NCBI GenBank assembly: GCA_022653215.1
Contig: JALCSJ010000014.1
Span: 1 to 20,371, forward strand
DNA from: Acidaminococcaceae bacterium
Lineage (GTDB): Bacteria; Bacillota; Negativicutes; Acidaminococcales; Acidaminococcaceae
DNA length: 20,371 nucleotides
Reading direction: 5' to 3'
Below are positions 14,011 to 20,371 of the stretch, one piece after another (positions within the stretch are counted from its first letter, which is position 1; each line of letters starts with the position of its first letter). The notes beneath the pieces are model-generated. The model saw only the letters and a list, made by a program, of their open reading frames with translations. It was not told the origin of the DNA and made no database searches. Position numbers and translations under genes: made by a program.

Positions 14011-14940
14011 ATGAAAAAAATACTATTTCTCACTACCGGTGGGACACTTTCCTGCAAAGAAACAGAAGATGGCTTAGTGCCGGAATTAAAGGGCACAGAT
14101 ATATTAAAAGAGGTGCCGGAGCTGCAAGCTTTGGGAAAAATAACCGTTCAGGATATCTGCCAATTGGACAGCAGTAATTTAATACCTGCTTATTGGAGCA
14201 AATGGGCAGAAATCATTGGGGATAATTACAGTGATTACGATGCTTTTGTTATTAGTCACGGCACAGATACCATGGCTTTTACAGCCAGTGCCTTATCCCA
14301 TATGCTTATAAATTTAGGCAAACCTGTGGTGCTGACCGGGTCACAAGTTCCCCTCAGCGTGGCAAATTCTGATGCCAGAAGCAATTTGGAATTGGCCTTT
14401 TCCGTGGCGGCCAGCGGGTTGCCCGGTGTATATATTGCCTTTGGTAATAAAGTTATCAAAGGCCTTTTGGCCAAAAAGATTTTCTCAAAGAACTTTAATG
14501 CTTTTGAAAGTGTCAACGAAAGCCCTGTTTTGTATTTCACAAAAAAAGGTGTTAAAAAGAATCTTCCATCTCGCGAAGTAGTAGGTGGTTTCCGCGTGGA
14601 AAATAAAATGAATCCCCATGTCCTGTCCATTACCATGACACCGGGACTGGAACCTGATATTATTGACTTTGCTGTTAACAAAGGGTATAAAGGTATTGTC
14701 TTAGCTTGCTACGGAGCCGGTGGCGTAAATACGGAAACGGAGAATTTTTTGCCTGCTATTCGCCGGGCCATAGAAAAAGGTGTCCGGATAGTTTGTATTA
14801 CCCAGTGTCTTTTTGACGGAGTTGATCTGTCCCTGTATCCTATGGGTATTTTAGCAGCCCAAGCCGGTGTTGAATCAGGGGGCGGGCTGACACTGGAAGC
14901 CGCTGTTACAAAACTAATGTGGGAATTAGGCAATAAATAA
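14011..14940 (+). CDS. ansA: L-asparaginase, type I (cytoplasmic) like
   Basis: Hydrolyses asparagine to aspartate and ammonia (EC 3.5.1.1). 309 aa, no signal peptide. The two catalytic signatures are present: LTTGGTLSC with Thr12 and ISHGTDTMAF with Thr85-Asp86. The segment VVLTGSQVPLSVANSDARSNLELAF contains TGSQxPL, as in E. coli AnsA (type I), instead of the type II sequence. Together with the missing export signal this points to a cytoplasmic enzyme. AGGAGG SD before ATG 14011. It heads a probable four-gene operon with two GTPases and a hydroxyacid dehydrogenase; the next gene's SD begins right after its stop codon. Glutaminase-type or other amidase specificity cannot be excluded. Confidence 0.93.
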   Translation: MKKILFLTTGGTLSCKETEDGLVPELKGTDILKEVPELQALGKITVQDICQLDSSNLIPAYWSKWAEIIGDNYSDYDAFVISHGTDTMAFTASALSHMLINLGKPVVLTGSQVPLSVANSDARSNLELAFSVAASGLPGVYIAFGNKVIKGLLAKKIFSKNFNAFESVNESPVLYFTKKGVKKNLPSREVVGGFRVENKMNPHVLSITMTPGLEPDIIDFAVNKGYKGIVLACYGAGGVNTETENFLPAIRRAIEKGVRIVCITQCLFDGVDLSLYPMGILAAQAGVESGGGLTLEAAVTKLMWELGNK

Positions 14941-14953
14941 GGAGGCCTTTGCT

Positions 14954-16006
14954 GTGAACCTTAAAAATCAAGTAGAAGAGTTTTTCCTGAAATGGAACGG
15001 GGAAGACAACGGAAAAGTAAAAATAGCTATGTTTGGTCAACCAGGTGCCGGTAAAAGCTCCCTTATTAATGAATTGGTAGGGGAAAAAATAGCTCAGGTA
15101 AGTGCCGAAACAGATGCTACTAAAAAGACTCAGGTTGTTGAATACAACGACGTGGTCTTTGTGGATTTACCGGGTTATGATACTAGTGAATATCCTATTA
15201 ACGCTTATTTCACTCAGTTTGAACCATTACAATATGATTTATTTGTTTGTGTTTTCAGCGGCAAAATCCAAGCTGCTGACGTAGAGCTTTTTAAAAAATT
15301 AACAAAATGCCACTGCCAATGCATTGTGGTCCGCAATAAAACAGATGGACTCTATGATCCGGAAAAGAGTTCTGAAACTCTAAGAGGAGAAATTATTGAT
15401 GATGTAAGAAATCAGCTGGGACAAAAGGTTACAGTTATTTTCACATCTTGTAAAAAGACTGTACCTGCTTGTGAAAGAGGCATTCCTGCTCTTCAGCAGG
15501 CTATTATCAATAGTCTGGACGAAGCTCTGCAAGATAAGTTTTTACGTAATGTCAGAGCCTATACCAAGAAAACCTTGGAAGCTAAAAAGGCCATGGCCGC
15601 CGCAGCTATTAAAAAAGCTATGGTTGCCGCCTCTGCCAACGGGCTTAATCCTATTATAGGCGTGGATGTGGGTATAGATTTAAAGATTCTTAGTAATATG
15701 TACAAAAAAATTCGCAAGGCTTTTGCCATTACGGATAATGAAATAAAAGAAAATGTTATGAAAAATGCTTTTGTGGAAAAAGTTGCTTTAGGTCTGAAAA
15801 AAGAAAGCGTTACTGAGGCAATTCGTAAAACCATGAACGAAAAAACGCAAAAAAAAGTGGCCCGCTTTATTCCTTTGGTCGGCAAAGTAGCTACCATGGG
15901 CATGGGAGCCGGCAGTATGTATTATCTTGGTATGGAGTATTTGAACAATTGTTATAAATATGCAGCTAAACGGCTAGAAGATGAAATTAATATGAGGGAA
16001 TCATGA
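14954..16006 (+). CDS. IRG-like GTPase, first of a tandem pair
   Basis: 350-aa P-loop GTPase. G1 is GQPGAGKSS (28-36), a G2 Thr lies in TDATKK (about 53-58), G3 is DLPGYDT (71-77) and G4 is NKTD (128-131). The stretch from VFVDLPGYDTSEYPINAYFTQF through QYDLFVCVFSGKIQAADVELFKKL to CIVVRNKTD follows the order and spacing of vertebrate immunity-related (p47) GTPases. The C-terminal half is helical and has the IRG-like ANGLNPIIGVDVGIDLKIL (about 228-246) and FIPLVGKVATMGMGAGSMYYLG (about 305-326), a possible membrane-associating hairpin. It starts with GTG 14954, 8 nt after GGAGG, 13 bp behind ansA, and overlaps the next gene by 4 bp. Function unknown; a Ras-like/Era-like assignment fits less well. 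Confidence 0.85.
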   Translation: MNLKNQVEEFFLKWNGEDNGKVKIAMFGQPGAGKSSLINELVGEKIAQVSAETDATKKTQVVEYNDVVFVDLPGYDTSEYPINAYFTQFEPLQYDLFVCVFSGKIQAADVELFKKLTKCHCQCIVVRNKTDGLYDPEKSSETLRGEIIDDVRNQLGQKVTVIFTSCKKTVPACERGIPALQQAIINSLDEALQDKFLRNVRAYTKKTLEAKKAMAAAAIKKAMVAASANGLNPIIGVDVGIDLKILSNMYKKIRKAFAITDNEIKENVMKNAFVEKVALGLKKESVTEAIRKTMNEKTQKKVARFIPLVGKVATMGMGAGSMYYLGMEYLNNCYKYAAKRLEDEINMRES

Positions 16007-17040
16007 ACACAGAAATTGAAGCTTTAAAAATTAAAATTGCCAAATTAGATAAAGACAAAGTTACTATTGTTTTTTTCGGACAGCCGGGAGGCGGAAAATC
16101 CAGCGTAATTAATGCCATCTGCGGTGAGAAAGTTGTAGATGTAGGCGTGGGAACAGATACAACCCGCAATGCCATTGTTGTAGAACACGGAGATGTAGTG
16201 TTCGTGGATTTGCCCGGCTATGGAACCAATAAGTTCCCCCAGAAAGATTTTTTTGAAGAATTCGATCCCCTGCAATATGATATGTTCGTCTGTGTTTTTG
16301 ACGGAAAACTTCATAAAGCAGATACAGAGTTTTTCCAGAAATTGCAGCGTTTAAAGAAACCTTGTATTTTTGTCAGGAACAAAACTGATGAAATTTATGA
16401 CGAAGACTTGTCTTTAGAAGCTTCAGAGGAAATTATCAAGGAAGATGTGGCAAAACAACTGGGCATCAATGATTTTATTCTGATTTTCGTTGCTGCCAGA
16501 GAAGATAAGCTGGACGGTATTGGCAAGCTAAACGATGCTATCATGAGTAAAATGGATGCAGCAAGGCGGGAAAAATATATTTTGGCAGCCGAAGCACAAA
16601 CTGAAGAACAGCTTAGAGTGAAGAAAACAGCTGCTTTACAGTTTGTAAAAAACTGTGCTTCCTATGCTGCTTTTAATGGTCTGAATCCTATGCTGGGACT
16701 GGATGCAGCCGTAGATATGATGATTCTTAACAGAATGTGCCACGGTGTTCGCAAGTCTTTCGGCATTACAGCTGCTATGGTGGAAGAAAGCAGTTTATCC
16801 AATAACAACAAAGCTTTCATTTTAAAAAGCATGAGTAAAGAAGGCATTAAGTATTTATTTAAGATTTTAGGAAGAAAATTTGCCACGAAAACTGTTCTGA
16901 AATATATTCCCATAGTAGGTCAGGCCTCAGCGGCTTTTATGGGTCGACAGATGATTATTACGGCCGGTCAGGATTACGTGGAAGTTTGCTACAGAGTAAT
17001 TAAAGAAAAAATGCTAAGAGATTTAAATGCTAAACGGTAA
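16003..17040 (+). CDS. IRG-like GTPase, second of a tandem pair
   Basis: 345-aa paralogue of the preceding protein, joined to it by an ATGA overlap. G1 is GQPGGGKSS (26-34), G2 Thr in TDTTRN (51-56), G3 DLPGYGT (69-75), G4 NKTD (126-129). By eye about half of the G-domain residues match the first copy. The helical C-terminal part is more diverged but keeps FNGLNPMLGLDAAVDMMIL (224-242) and YIPIVGQASAAFMG (301-314). PGYGTNKFPQKDFFEEFDPLQYDMF resembles the IRG segment after G3. Both copies carry a Lys in G1 (the GKS class, not the GMS class of regulatory IRGs) and look catalytically intact. Tight coupling suggests equal synthesis and perhaps hetero-oligomers (inference). Confidence 0.85.
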   Translation: MNTEIEALKIKIAKLDKDKVTIVFFGQPGGGKSSVINAICGEKVVDVGVGTDTTRNAIVVEHGDVVFVDLPGYGTNKFPQKDFFEEFDPLQYDMFVCVFDGKLHKADTEFFQKLQRLKKPCIFVRNKTDEIYDEDLSLEASEEIIKEDVAKQLGINDFILIFVAAREDKLDGIGKLNDAIMSKMDAARREKYILAAEAQTEEQLRVKKTAALQFVKNCASYAAFNGLNPMLGLDAAVDMMILNRMCHGVRKSFGITAAMVEESSLSNNNKAFILKSMSKEGIKYLFKILGRKFATKTVLKYIPIVGQASAAFMGRQMIITAGQDYVEVCYRVIKEKMLRDLNAKR

Positions 17041-17081
17041 CTTGTTTTTTGCTTTAACTATTGTTTAGGAGGATAAAAATC

Positions 17082-18035
17082 ATGCAGATAGTAGTTGGTT
17101 TACCTGTTAATGAAAAACACAAGAAAGTATTGGCTTCTCATGCCGGTAATGCTCAGTTGGTTTATAAACCATTAAAAGAGCTTACCGCTCCCGATATTAT
17201 GGATGCGGAAATTGTTGTAGGCAATATGGATAAAACTTTGTTGCCCTATGCCCAAAAGCTACGTCTTTTACAGTTAAATTCTGCCGGGGCTGATGCTTAT
17301 ATCAAACCGGGAGTTTTTCCGGGAAACGCTTTTCTTTGTAATGCAACCGGAGCTTATGGTTTAGCTCTGTCCGAGCATATGCTGGGTATGCTCCTGGCTA
17401 TGATGAAAAAATTATATTTATATTACGATAATCAAAAACAAGGTTTATGGCAAGACGAAGGTCCGGTGACTTCTATTTACGGAGCCAAAGTCCTAGTAGT
17501 CGGCATGGGAAACATTGGCAGTACTTTTGCTGAGAAGGCTCATGCTTTAGGTGCTCATGTAACCGGCATTAAACGGCGCAGCACTACTGTGCCGCCTTAT
17601 GCTGACGCTATGGGAACCATGGAACATTTGGACGAATATCTGTCCCAGTCAGATATTATAGTTACCAGTTTACCGGGAACGGCAGCTACTTTGCATTTGT
17701 TTAATAAGGAACGATTTACTGCCATGAAACAAGGTGCCTATTTCTTGAATATAGGCAGAGGTTCAGCAGTAGTAACCGATGATTTATGTGCCGCCTTAAA
17801 GGATGGGCATCTGGCCGGAGCAGCCGTAGACGTTACTGAACCGGAACCATTACCTCAGAACCATCCTGCCTGGCATACGCCAAATCTGTATATTACTCCC
17901 CATATTTCCGGCCAATATCATTTGGCAGCTACTCTAGACAATATTGTCAATATTGCAGCGGAAAATATTGCGGCATATATGAATAATAAACCATTGCGTA
18001 ATATCGTAGATTTTACTACAGGATATAAAAAATAA
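17082..18035 (+). CDS. D-isomer 2-hydroxyacid dehydrogenase family protein
   Basis: NAD(P)-dependent oxidoreductase of the D-2-hydroxyacid dehydrogenase family, 317 aa, which interconverts 2-oxoacids and D-2-hydroxyacids. The Rossmann motif GMGNIG is at 141-146 in VLVVGMGNIGSTFAEKAHALGAHV. The catalytic triad is visible: Arg226 in NIGRGSAV, Glu255 in DVTEPEPLP, His274 in ITPHISG. The lid/hinge LCNATGAYGLALSEHMLGMLLAMMK is typical of the GhrA/phosphoglycerate-dehydrogenase-like branch; exact substrate not predictable. ATG 17082 has an AGGAGG SD at good spacing; a TTG 21 bp upstream would run through it. It lies 41 bp behind the second GTPase, probably in the same operon, and is followed by a strong hairpin. 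Confidence 0.92.
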   Translation: MQIVVGLPVNEKHKKVLASHAGNAQLVYKPLKELTAPDIMDAEIVVGNMDKTLLPYAQKLRLLQLNSAGADAYIKPGVFPGNAFLCNATGAYGLALSEHMLGMLLAMMKKLYLYYDNQKQGLWQDEGPVTSIYGAKVLVVGMGNIGSTFAEKAHALGAHVTGIKRRSTTVPPYADAMGTMEHLDEYLSQSDIIVTSLPGTAATLHLFNKERFTAMKQGAYFLNIGRGSAVVTDDLCAALKDGHLAGAAVDVTEPEPLPQNHPAWHTPNLYITPHISGQYHLAATLDNIVNIAAENIAAYMNNKPLRNIVDFTTGYKK

Positions 18036-18061
18036 GAAAACAGACATTGTACACACAAAAA

Positions 18062-18107
18062 ATTGCCAAGGGGCCCCCTCTCGTGAGGAGGATATCCCCT
18101 TGGCAAT
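18062..18107. terminator. GC-rich bidirectional terminator between dehydrogenase and pepT
   Basis: ATTGCCAAGGGG (18062-18073) pairs perfectly with CCCCTTGGCAAT (18096-18107). The 22-nt interior can fold further (CCTC 18077-18080 with GAGG 18088-18091). On the minus strand it is followed by TTTTTT, so it ends the pepT transcript well; for the plus strand the T-tract is weak but the stem is strong. Confidence 0.8.
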
Positions 18108-18126
18108 CTTATTACTTCTTACTTAA

Positions 18127-18142
18127 AAAAGCTTGCGCTTTT
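18127..18142 (-). terminator. Short additional hairpin downstream of pepT
   Basis: AAAAGC (18127-18132), loop TTGC, GCTTTT (18137-18142). On the minus strand the stem runs into TTTTTT, a minimal intrinsic terminator about 50 bp after the pepT stop and upstream of the stronger one at 18062-18107. Confidence 0.45.
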
Positions 18143-18189
18143 GGTTTATTATACACTATTTTTAAAGTTAGTGGTTATACTATCGTTTG

Positions 18190-19455
18190 TTATTTTTTAC
18201 CTTCGTAAATCATTTTTATCAGAGTCATCGTCAGTTCGTTGGATTTTTCCAGAGAAGGCAATGGTAAAAACTCGAATTTGGAATGAAAGTTATGCCCACC
18301 GGTAAAATAATTAGGTGTCAAAATTCCTTTTGTGGAAATAAAGGAACCATCAGTGCCCCCTCGCATAGCAATAGTATGGGGTGTTATGTGCAATTCTTTC
18401 ATAGCATCATAGATATAGTCAATGGCTTTATGATTTTCTTTAGTAATGGCATCAGCAATATTTCCGTAGGTATCGGAAATAACACATTCTATCTTGGCCC
18501 TTGGATTGGCTTTTTGTAATTTGTCAACATTTGCTGCAATAAGCTTTTTCCTTGCTTCATATTTAGCTTTGTCATGATCTCTTATGTTGAGGGAAACTAC
18601 AGCTGTCGATTGGTTGCTGTTTATGGCCTGACACCAGATATAGCCTTCCTTGCCTTCTGTGCACTCAGGAGTTTCTTTTCTGTCAAACATATTGACAAAA
18701 TCAACTGCCAATAAGGTAGGGTTGACTAATACTCCTTTAGCACTCATGGGATGAGCACTAACGCCGTGAATGGTTACTTCAGCACTGCCGGCATTAAAGG
18801 TCTCGTAAACAACTTCGCCTAATTCGCAGCAATCGATAGTATAAGCAAAATCTACTGGGAACTTAGAAAAGTCCATATTCTTTGACCCATATAACCCGCA
18901 TTCTTCATCGGGAACAAAGGCCACGTAAATATCTCCATGGTACAAAGCCTTGTCCTTAGTCAAAGTATCAAGAGCAGTCATTACATTAGTGATGGCTGCT
19001 TTATTGTCAGCGCCTAAAACACTGGTACCGTCTGTAACAATAATGTCCTGACCTTTGTATTTAAGGATTTCAGGATGTTCAGCCGTAGTCATAACAATAT
19101 TTTTATTTTTGTTTAGAACTATATCTTTGCCATCATAGTTTTCTACTAACTTAGGATGGACCTCAGGACTCAGGCATACATCTACAGTATCTAAGTGAGT
19201 GCAGAACCCAACTGCAGGGACTTTACGTTTACAGTCTGCCGGTAAATTGGCTGGCAGTTTGCCGGTTAAAACACATTTGTCACTAAGGCTCAGGTCAACT
19301 AAACCCATTTCCCTGCATTCTTGTTCCAAAAGTTTGGCCATGTTCCATTGTCCTTCGGTACTGGGTACTTGTGTTCCACCATTAGGTTTGCTTTGAGAAG
19401 AAACACCTACATAGCGATAAAAACGTTCCTGCATTGCTTTTTGTTTTTTATTCAT
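18190..19455 (-). CDS. pepT: Peptidase T (tripeptide aminopeptidase)
   Basis: Cytoplasmic di-zinc M20-family aminopeptidase that removes the N-terminal residue of tripeptides (EC 3.4.11.4). 421 aa, normal length (about 410). Metal and catalytic residues are visible: His87 and Asp89 in GFCTHLDTVD, Asp150 in GTSVLGADNKAAI, Glu184/Glu185 in FVPDEECGLYG, Asp208 in YTIDCCELGE, and the last His in GGHNFHSKFEFLPL. The lid domain has VTIHGVSAHPMSAKG. An AGGAGGTT SD precedes ATG 19455. It follows the AbgT transporter gene by 25 bp and is very likely co-transcribed with it. Confidence 0.97.
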   Translation of the reverse strand: MNKKQKAMQERFYRYVGVSSQSKPNGGTQVPSTEGQWNMAKLLEQECREMGLVDLSLSDKCVLTGKLPANLPADCKRKVPAVGFCTHLDTVDVCLSPEVHPKLVENYDGKDIVLNKNKNIVMTTAEHPEILKYKGQDIIVTDGTSVLGADNKAAITNVMTALDTLTKDKALYHGDIYVAFVPDEECGLYGSKNMDFSKFPVDFAYTIDCCELGEVVYETFNAGSAEVTIHGVSAHPMSAKGVLVNPTLLAVDFVNMFDRKETPECTEGKEGYIWCQAINSNQSTAVVSLNIRDHDKAKYEARKKLIAANVDKLQKANPRAKIECVISDTYGNIADAITKENHKAIDYIYDAMKELHITPHTIAMRGGTDGSFISTKGILTPNYFTGGHNFHSKFEFLPLPSLEKSNELTMTLIKMIYEGKK

Positions 19456-19480
19456 TTTTACAACCTCCTGTAATTAATTA

Positions 19481-20371
19481 TTATGGACGCGGATAGATGT
19501 AGCTTGCTTGAAACCCTAAAGGAATATTCAGCCACCAGAACAAATATAACATAATAGTTAAAGCAACTAACAAAGCAATGGTATAAGGCAGCATTAAAGA
19601 GCTCAAAGTTCCTACGCCTGTTTTTTTATAATATTTTTGACAGTAAATTATGATTAAGGGATAAAAAGCAAACATAGGAGTGCAGACATTTACTGCAGAG
19701 TCGCTGACTCTGAAGGCAACTTGAGTAAGTTCCGGTGCAATGCCTACTGCCATTAACATAGGAACAAAAATAGGTGCCAAAATAGCCCATTTAGCAGATG
19801 CAGAAGTAATAATCAGATTTAAGAATGCTACGAAAACAATAATACCGAAAATTGTTACTTGGGGCGGTAAAGCTAATGATTTTAAAAACTCGGCACCGGC
19901 AATAGCAATTAAAGCACCAATATTAGAAGCACCAAAAGCATACATGAACTGGGCAGCAAAGAAATAGAAGACGATTAATTGGATTAATGTCTTGGTAATT
20001 TCTTCCATAGAATGGGTGAAATCACGGGAACTTCTGAATTTCCCGCTTAAAATACCATAAACAATACCGACTGCTGCTGACAATAGGAAAATTACCGCTA
20101 CAATGGACTGCATAATGGGTGCCTTAAAGCTGGCAATATCGCCATTAGGTGCCCTTAAGATGGAATCTGCCGGCATTAGTGCTAATCCTAATCCCACCAA
20201 AAGTAAAACTAAAACGGCTGTAGCAATATAGAAAGAACGGTTTTCTCTAGAAGTGATACTGGTAATATCCTGTTCGGGAACATCCAAGTCTTTATCTAAT
20301 GGGCAGGCTTTCCTGCACCATGGTTCGGTGATTTTTTCCGTTACCCACCAACAGCTTGCAATAACCAAAAA
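19481..20371 (-). CDS. AbgT-family transporter, C-terminal part (N-terminus beyond window edge)
   Basis: Polytopic membrane transporter of the AbgT (p-aminobenzoyl-glutamate transporter) family. The last 296 residues are visible; full members have about 510. The frame is open through the right edge, so the TTG at 20368 is not taken as the start. Seen: WWVTEKITEPW early, then several hydrophobic helices, LIQLIVFYFFAAQFMYAFGASNIG, SASAKWAILAPIFVPMLM, RVSDSAVNVCTPMFAFYPLIIIYCQKYYKKTGVGTLSSLMLPYT and a final helix, all in the family order. A cytoplasmic loop includes PLDKDLDVPEQDI. Substrate could be aminobenzoyl-glutamate or, given pepT just downstream, a small peptide-like compound; some members export sulfonamides. 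Confidence 0.9.
   Translation of the reverse strand, partial: FLVIASCWWVTEKITEPWCRKACPLDKDLDVPEQDITSITSRENRSFYIATAVLVLLLVGLGLALMPADSILRAPNGDIASFKAPIMQSIVAVIFLLSAAVGIVYGILSGKFRSSRDFTHSMEEITKTLIQLIVFYFFAAQFMYAFGASNIGALIAIAGAEFLKSLALPPQVTIFGIIVFVAFLNLIITSASAKWAILAPIFVPMLMAVGIAPELTQVAFRVSDSAVNVCTPMFAFYPLIIIYCQKYYKKTGVGTLSSLMLPYTIALLVALTIMLYLFWWLNIPLGFQASYIYPRP

Noticed and set aside
13896..14096. 66-codon minus-strand frame across the ansA promoter
   Set aside because: It covers the ansA promoter and start in antisense and has no SD or recognisable protein features.
14256..14681. 141-codon minus-strand frame inside ansA
   Set aside because: Antisense shadow of the conserved asparaginase domain, with no SD or promoter.
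17061..17081. TTG-initiated N-terminal extension of the hydroxyacid dehydrogenase
   Set aside because: It reads through the AGGAGG SD; the ATG at 17082 has ideal spacing and the family-typical N-terminus. The same argument removed the upstream extensions of pstB, phoU, pncB, citF and the TAXI receptor.

Overview
The window looks like chromosomal DNA of a low-to-moderate GC, anaerobic Firmicute. The citrate lyase genes, the TAXI/fused-TRAP transporter, the UPF0756 membrane protein, the AbgT/PepT pair and the M48 lipopolysaccharide-era-type secreted peptidase together suggest the Negativicutes (Acidaminococcaceae/Veillonellaceae-like). This placement is inferred from gene content only; no rRNA is present. 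Shine-Dalgarno (SD) sequences are mostly strong (AGGAGG-like). No gene-free stretch exceeds about 255 bases, and no tRNA, rRNA, CRISPR array, insertion sequence or integrase was seen.

Layout. (1) 1-3155, minus strand: a phosphate uptake operon in the unusual order pstB-phoU-pstS-pstC, with pstC cut by the window edge. It is driven from a four-repeat Pho box and faces a divergent PhoB/PhoP-type response regulator (3294-3998, plus) whose promoter and SD sit inside a perfect 17-bp inverted repeat. (2) 3998-4096: a ~100-nt folded element between convergent genes. (3) 4109-5560, minus: nicotinate phosphoribosyltransferase. (4) 5813-6013, minus: a lone Phd/YefM-like antitoxin with its own promoter and a long palindromic terminator. 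(5) 6217-9224, minus: a fused TRAP permease followed by its TAXI lipoprotein receptor. (6) 9398-12451, plus: a UPF0756 membrane protein followed by citD, citE and citF, divergent from the TRAP operon. (7) 12530-13765, minus: a secreted M48 metalloprotease. (8) 14011-18035, plus: cytoplasmic-type asparaginase, two tandem paralogous GTPases resembling vertebrate immunity-related GTPases (IRGs), and a D-2-hydroxyacid dehydrogenase. (9) 18190-20371, minus: an AbgT-family transporter (cut by the window edge) followed by peptidase T.

How the genes fit together. The pst/pho block handles phosphate starvation. The TRAP system and the citrate lyase operon share a divergent promoter region and may together import and ferment a tri- or dicarboxylate. 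AbgT plus PepT would take up and cleave small peptides. Asparaginase and the hydroxyacid dehydrogenase serve amino-acid and 2-oxoacid metabolism. The most distinctive part is the tandem IRG-like GTPase pair, whose genes overlap by 4 bp and which sit inside the asparaginase transcription unit. Their function is not evident from sequence. They are the best candidate here for an undescribed system.
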